Assembly (NCBI GenBank): GCA_032615215.1
Contig: CP128433.1
Coordinates: forward strand, 951,501-1,015,500
Direction: 5' to 3'
DNA length: 64,000 bases
Source of the DNA: Microbulbifer sp. MKSA007
GTDB taxonomy: Bacteria > Pseudomonadota > Gammaproteobacteria > Pseudomonadales > Cellvibrionaceae
Positions 63,148 to 64,000 of this stretch are shown here, one piece after another. The number at the start of each line of letters is the position of its first letter. Within the stretch, counting starts at the first letter, position 1. The translations under genes and the position numbers were made by a program. Under the pieces are notes generated by a model. That model was not told where the DNA came from, did not search any database, and saw nothing but the letters and a program-made list of their open reading frames with translations.

Positions 63148-64000
63148 ATGAGCCTGGCTGACAAAGTTCTAGCGGTCAATAATGACCTGCCGATCCGCAC
63201 CGACAAGCCTATCCACAGTGGCAAGGTCCGTTCCGTATACTGGCTGAGCGAAGAAGACAGCCGTCGCCTGATTGAGGAGAAGGGCTACCCGGTTTCTCCT
63301 GATACCCCACTTGCGGTAATGGTGATTTCCGATCGCATCTCCGCGTTCGACTGTATCTGGACTGGCGAAGGCGGTATGCGTGGCGTACCAGGCAAGGGCG
63401 CAGCACTAAATGCTATTTCCAACCACTGGTTCAAGCTGTTTAAAGAGCAGGGCCTCGCCGATAGCCACATTCTGGATATCCCGCACCCGCTGGTGTGGAT
63501 CGTACAGAAGGCGCGCCCGGTTATGATCGAGGCGATCGCCCGTCAGTACATCACCGGCTCCATGTGGCGCTCCTATGAGAAGGGTGAGCGGGAGTTCTGT
63601 GGTATCGAGATTGCCGATGGCTTGCAGAAGGATCAGAAGCTGCCTGAATTGCTCATTACCCCCTCCAGCAAAGGTATTCTCAAGGGTATCCCCGGCGTGC
63701 CGGAAGCGGACGATGTCAATGTCACCCGCAAGAATATCAAAGACAATTTCGAAGCCTTCGGCTTCCGCAATGCAGGCGATATCGACCTGTACGAGAAGTT
63801 GCTGAAAGAAGGTTTTGATTTGATTTCCGCAGAGTTGGAAAAGCTCGACCAGATCTTTGTCGATACCAAGTTTGAATTCGGCTATGTCACCGATGCCAAT
63901 GGTGAAGAGAAGCTGATTTATATGGATGAGGTGGGTACCCCGGACTCCTCCCGTATCTGGGACGGCGAACAGTATCGCGCGGGTAAGGTTGTGGAGAAAT
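63148..64000 (+). CDS. purC: SAICAR synthase PurC (partial)
   Basis: About 284 N-terminal residues are visible and the gene runs off the right edge. Features: GKVRSVYWLSEED near the start, SDRISAFDCIW, RQYITGSMWRSYEKGER, and LEKLDQIFVDTKFEFG with the acidic ATP-site residues. It is the long type of PurC (about 365 residues). It joins aspartate to CAIR in purine synthesis. Confidence 0.95.
   Translation, partial: MSLADKVLAVNNDLPIRTDKPIHSGKVRSVYWLSEEDSRRLIEEKGYPVSPDTPLAVMVISDRISAFDCIWTGEGGMRGVPGKGAALNAISNHWFKLFKEQGLADSHILDIPHPLVWIVQKARPVMIEAIARQYITGSMWRSYEKGEREFCGIEIADGLQKDQKLPELLITPSSKGILKGIPGVPEADDVNVTRKNIKDNFEAFGFRNAGDIDLYEKLLKEGFDLISAELEKLDQIFVDTKFEFGYVTDANGEEKLIYMDEVGTPDSSRIWDGEQYRAGKVVEK

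Noticed and set aside
1..64000. CRISPR array, prophage or toxin-antitoxin system
   Set aside because: No regularly spaced direct repeats, cas genes, phage structural genes or recognisable toxin-antitoxin pair were seen.

Overview
The window looks like the chromosome of a marine, Gram-negative gammaproteobacterium. Housekeeping gene order (rsxAB, ruvCAB-ybgC-tolQRAB-pal-cpoB-queE-queC, aspS-yebC, proS, metG-apbC, nadA, bepA-tusA-perM-purC) and protein similarity point to the Cellvibrionales, perhaps Microbulbifer or a relative. The genus is my inference and was not tested by any search. No CRISPR array, rRNA or prophage is visible.

Layout. 0-5.7 kb: start of the rsx (rnf) operon, a yghU-type glutathione transferase, a three-gene membrane stress set resembling yqjDEK, a 2-hydroxyacid dehydrogenase and an EamA transporter. 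5.7-12.9 kb: metG, apbC broken by one frameshift, a decayed STAS-like gene, trhO and small secreted proteins. 13.3-20.8 kb: a TPR protein, the large ydiJ-type FAD/FeS dehydrogenase, then a three-gene light-response operon (DUF523-DUF1722 protein, MerR-type LitR-like regulator, photolyase) behind a promoter carrying a perfect 13-bp dyad. 20.8-25.4 kb: a decaying AT-rich stretch with hypothetical genes, a 2OG-Fe(II) dioxygenase split by an IS5-family element, and an S41 protease pseudogene with three stops and a frameshift. 26-33 kb: an aminotransferase with an Lrp-type regulator, a parvulin-HupE pair, a sterol-desaturase-like hydroxylase, a membrane AraC regulator and a lytic transglycosylase. 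33-47.8 kb: proS, an HU-like protein, fmdB-like, aspS, yebC, Holliday-junction genes, the complete Tol-Pal operon and two queuosine genes. 47.9-48.2 kb: two tRNA-Lys genes. 48.8-53.3 kb: a putative metal-uptake set (DUF2946 His-rich protein, TonB-dependent receptor, PepSY membrane protein). 54-57.4 kb: three curlin-repeat proteins, the first lacking its signal peptide. 57.4-64 kb: a palindromic intergenic element, an L-2-hydroxyglutarate oxidase-like enzyme, nadA, bepA, a TusA-like protein, a PerM-like protein and the start of purC.

The most unusual parts are the curlin-repeat cluster with no csg secretion genes in view, the light-response operon with its operator-like dyad, and an unusually high number of broken genes (apbC, STAS-like, 2OG dioxygenase, S41 protease, first curlin gene). 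All function calls come from reading the translated sequence and remembered family features. No database search was run.
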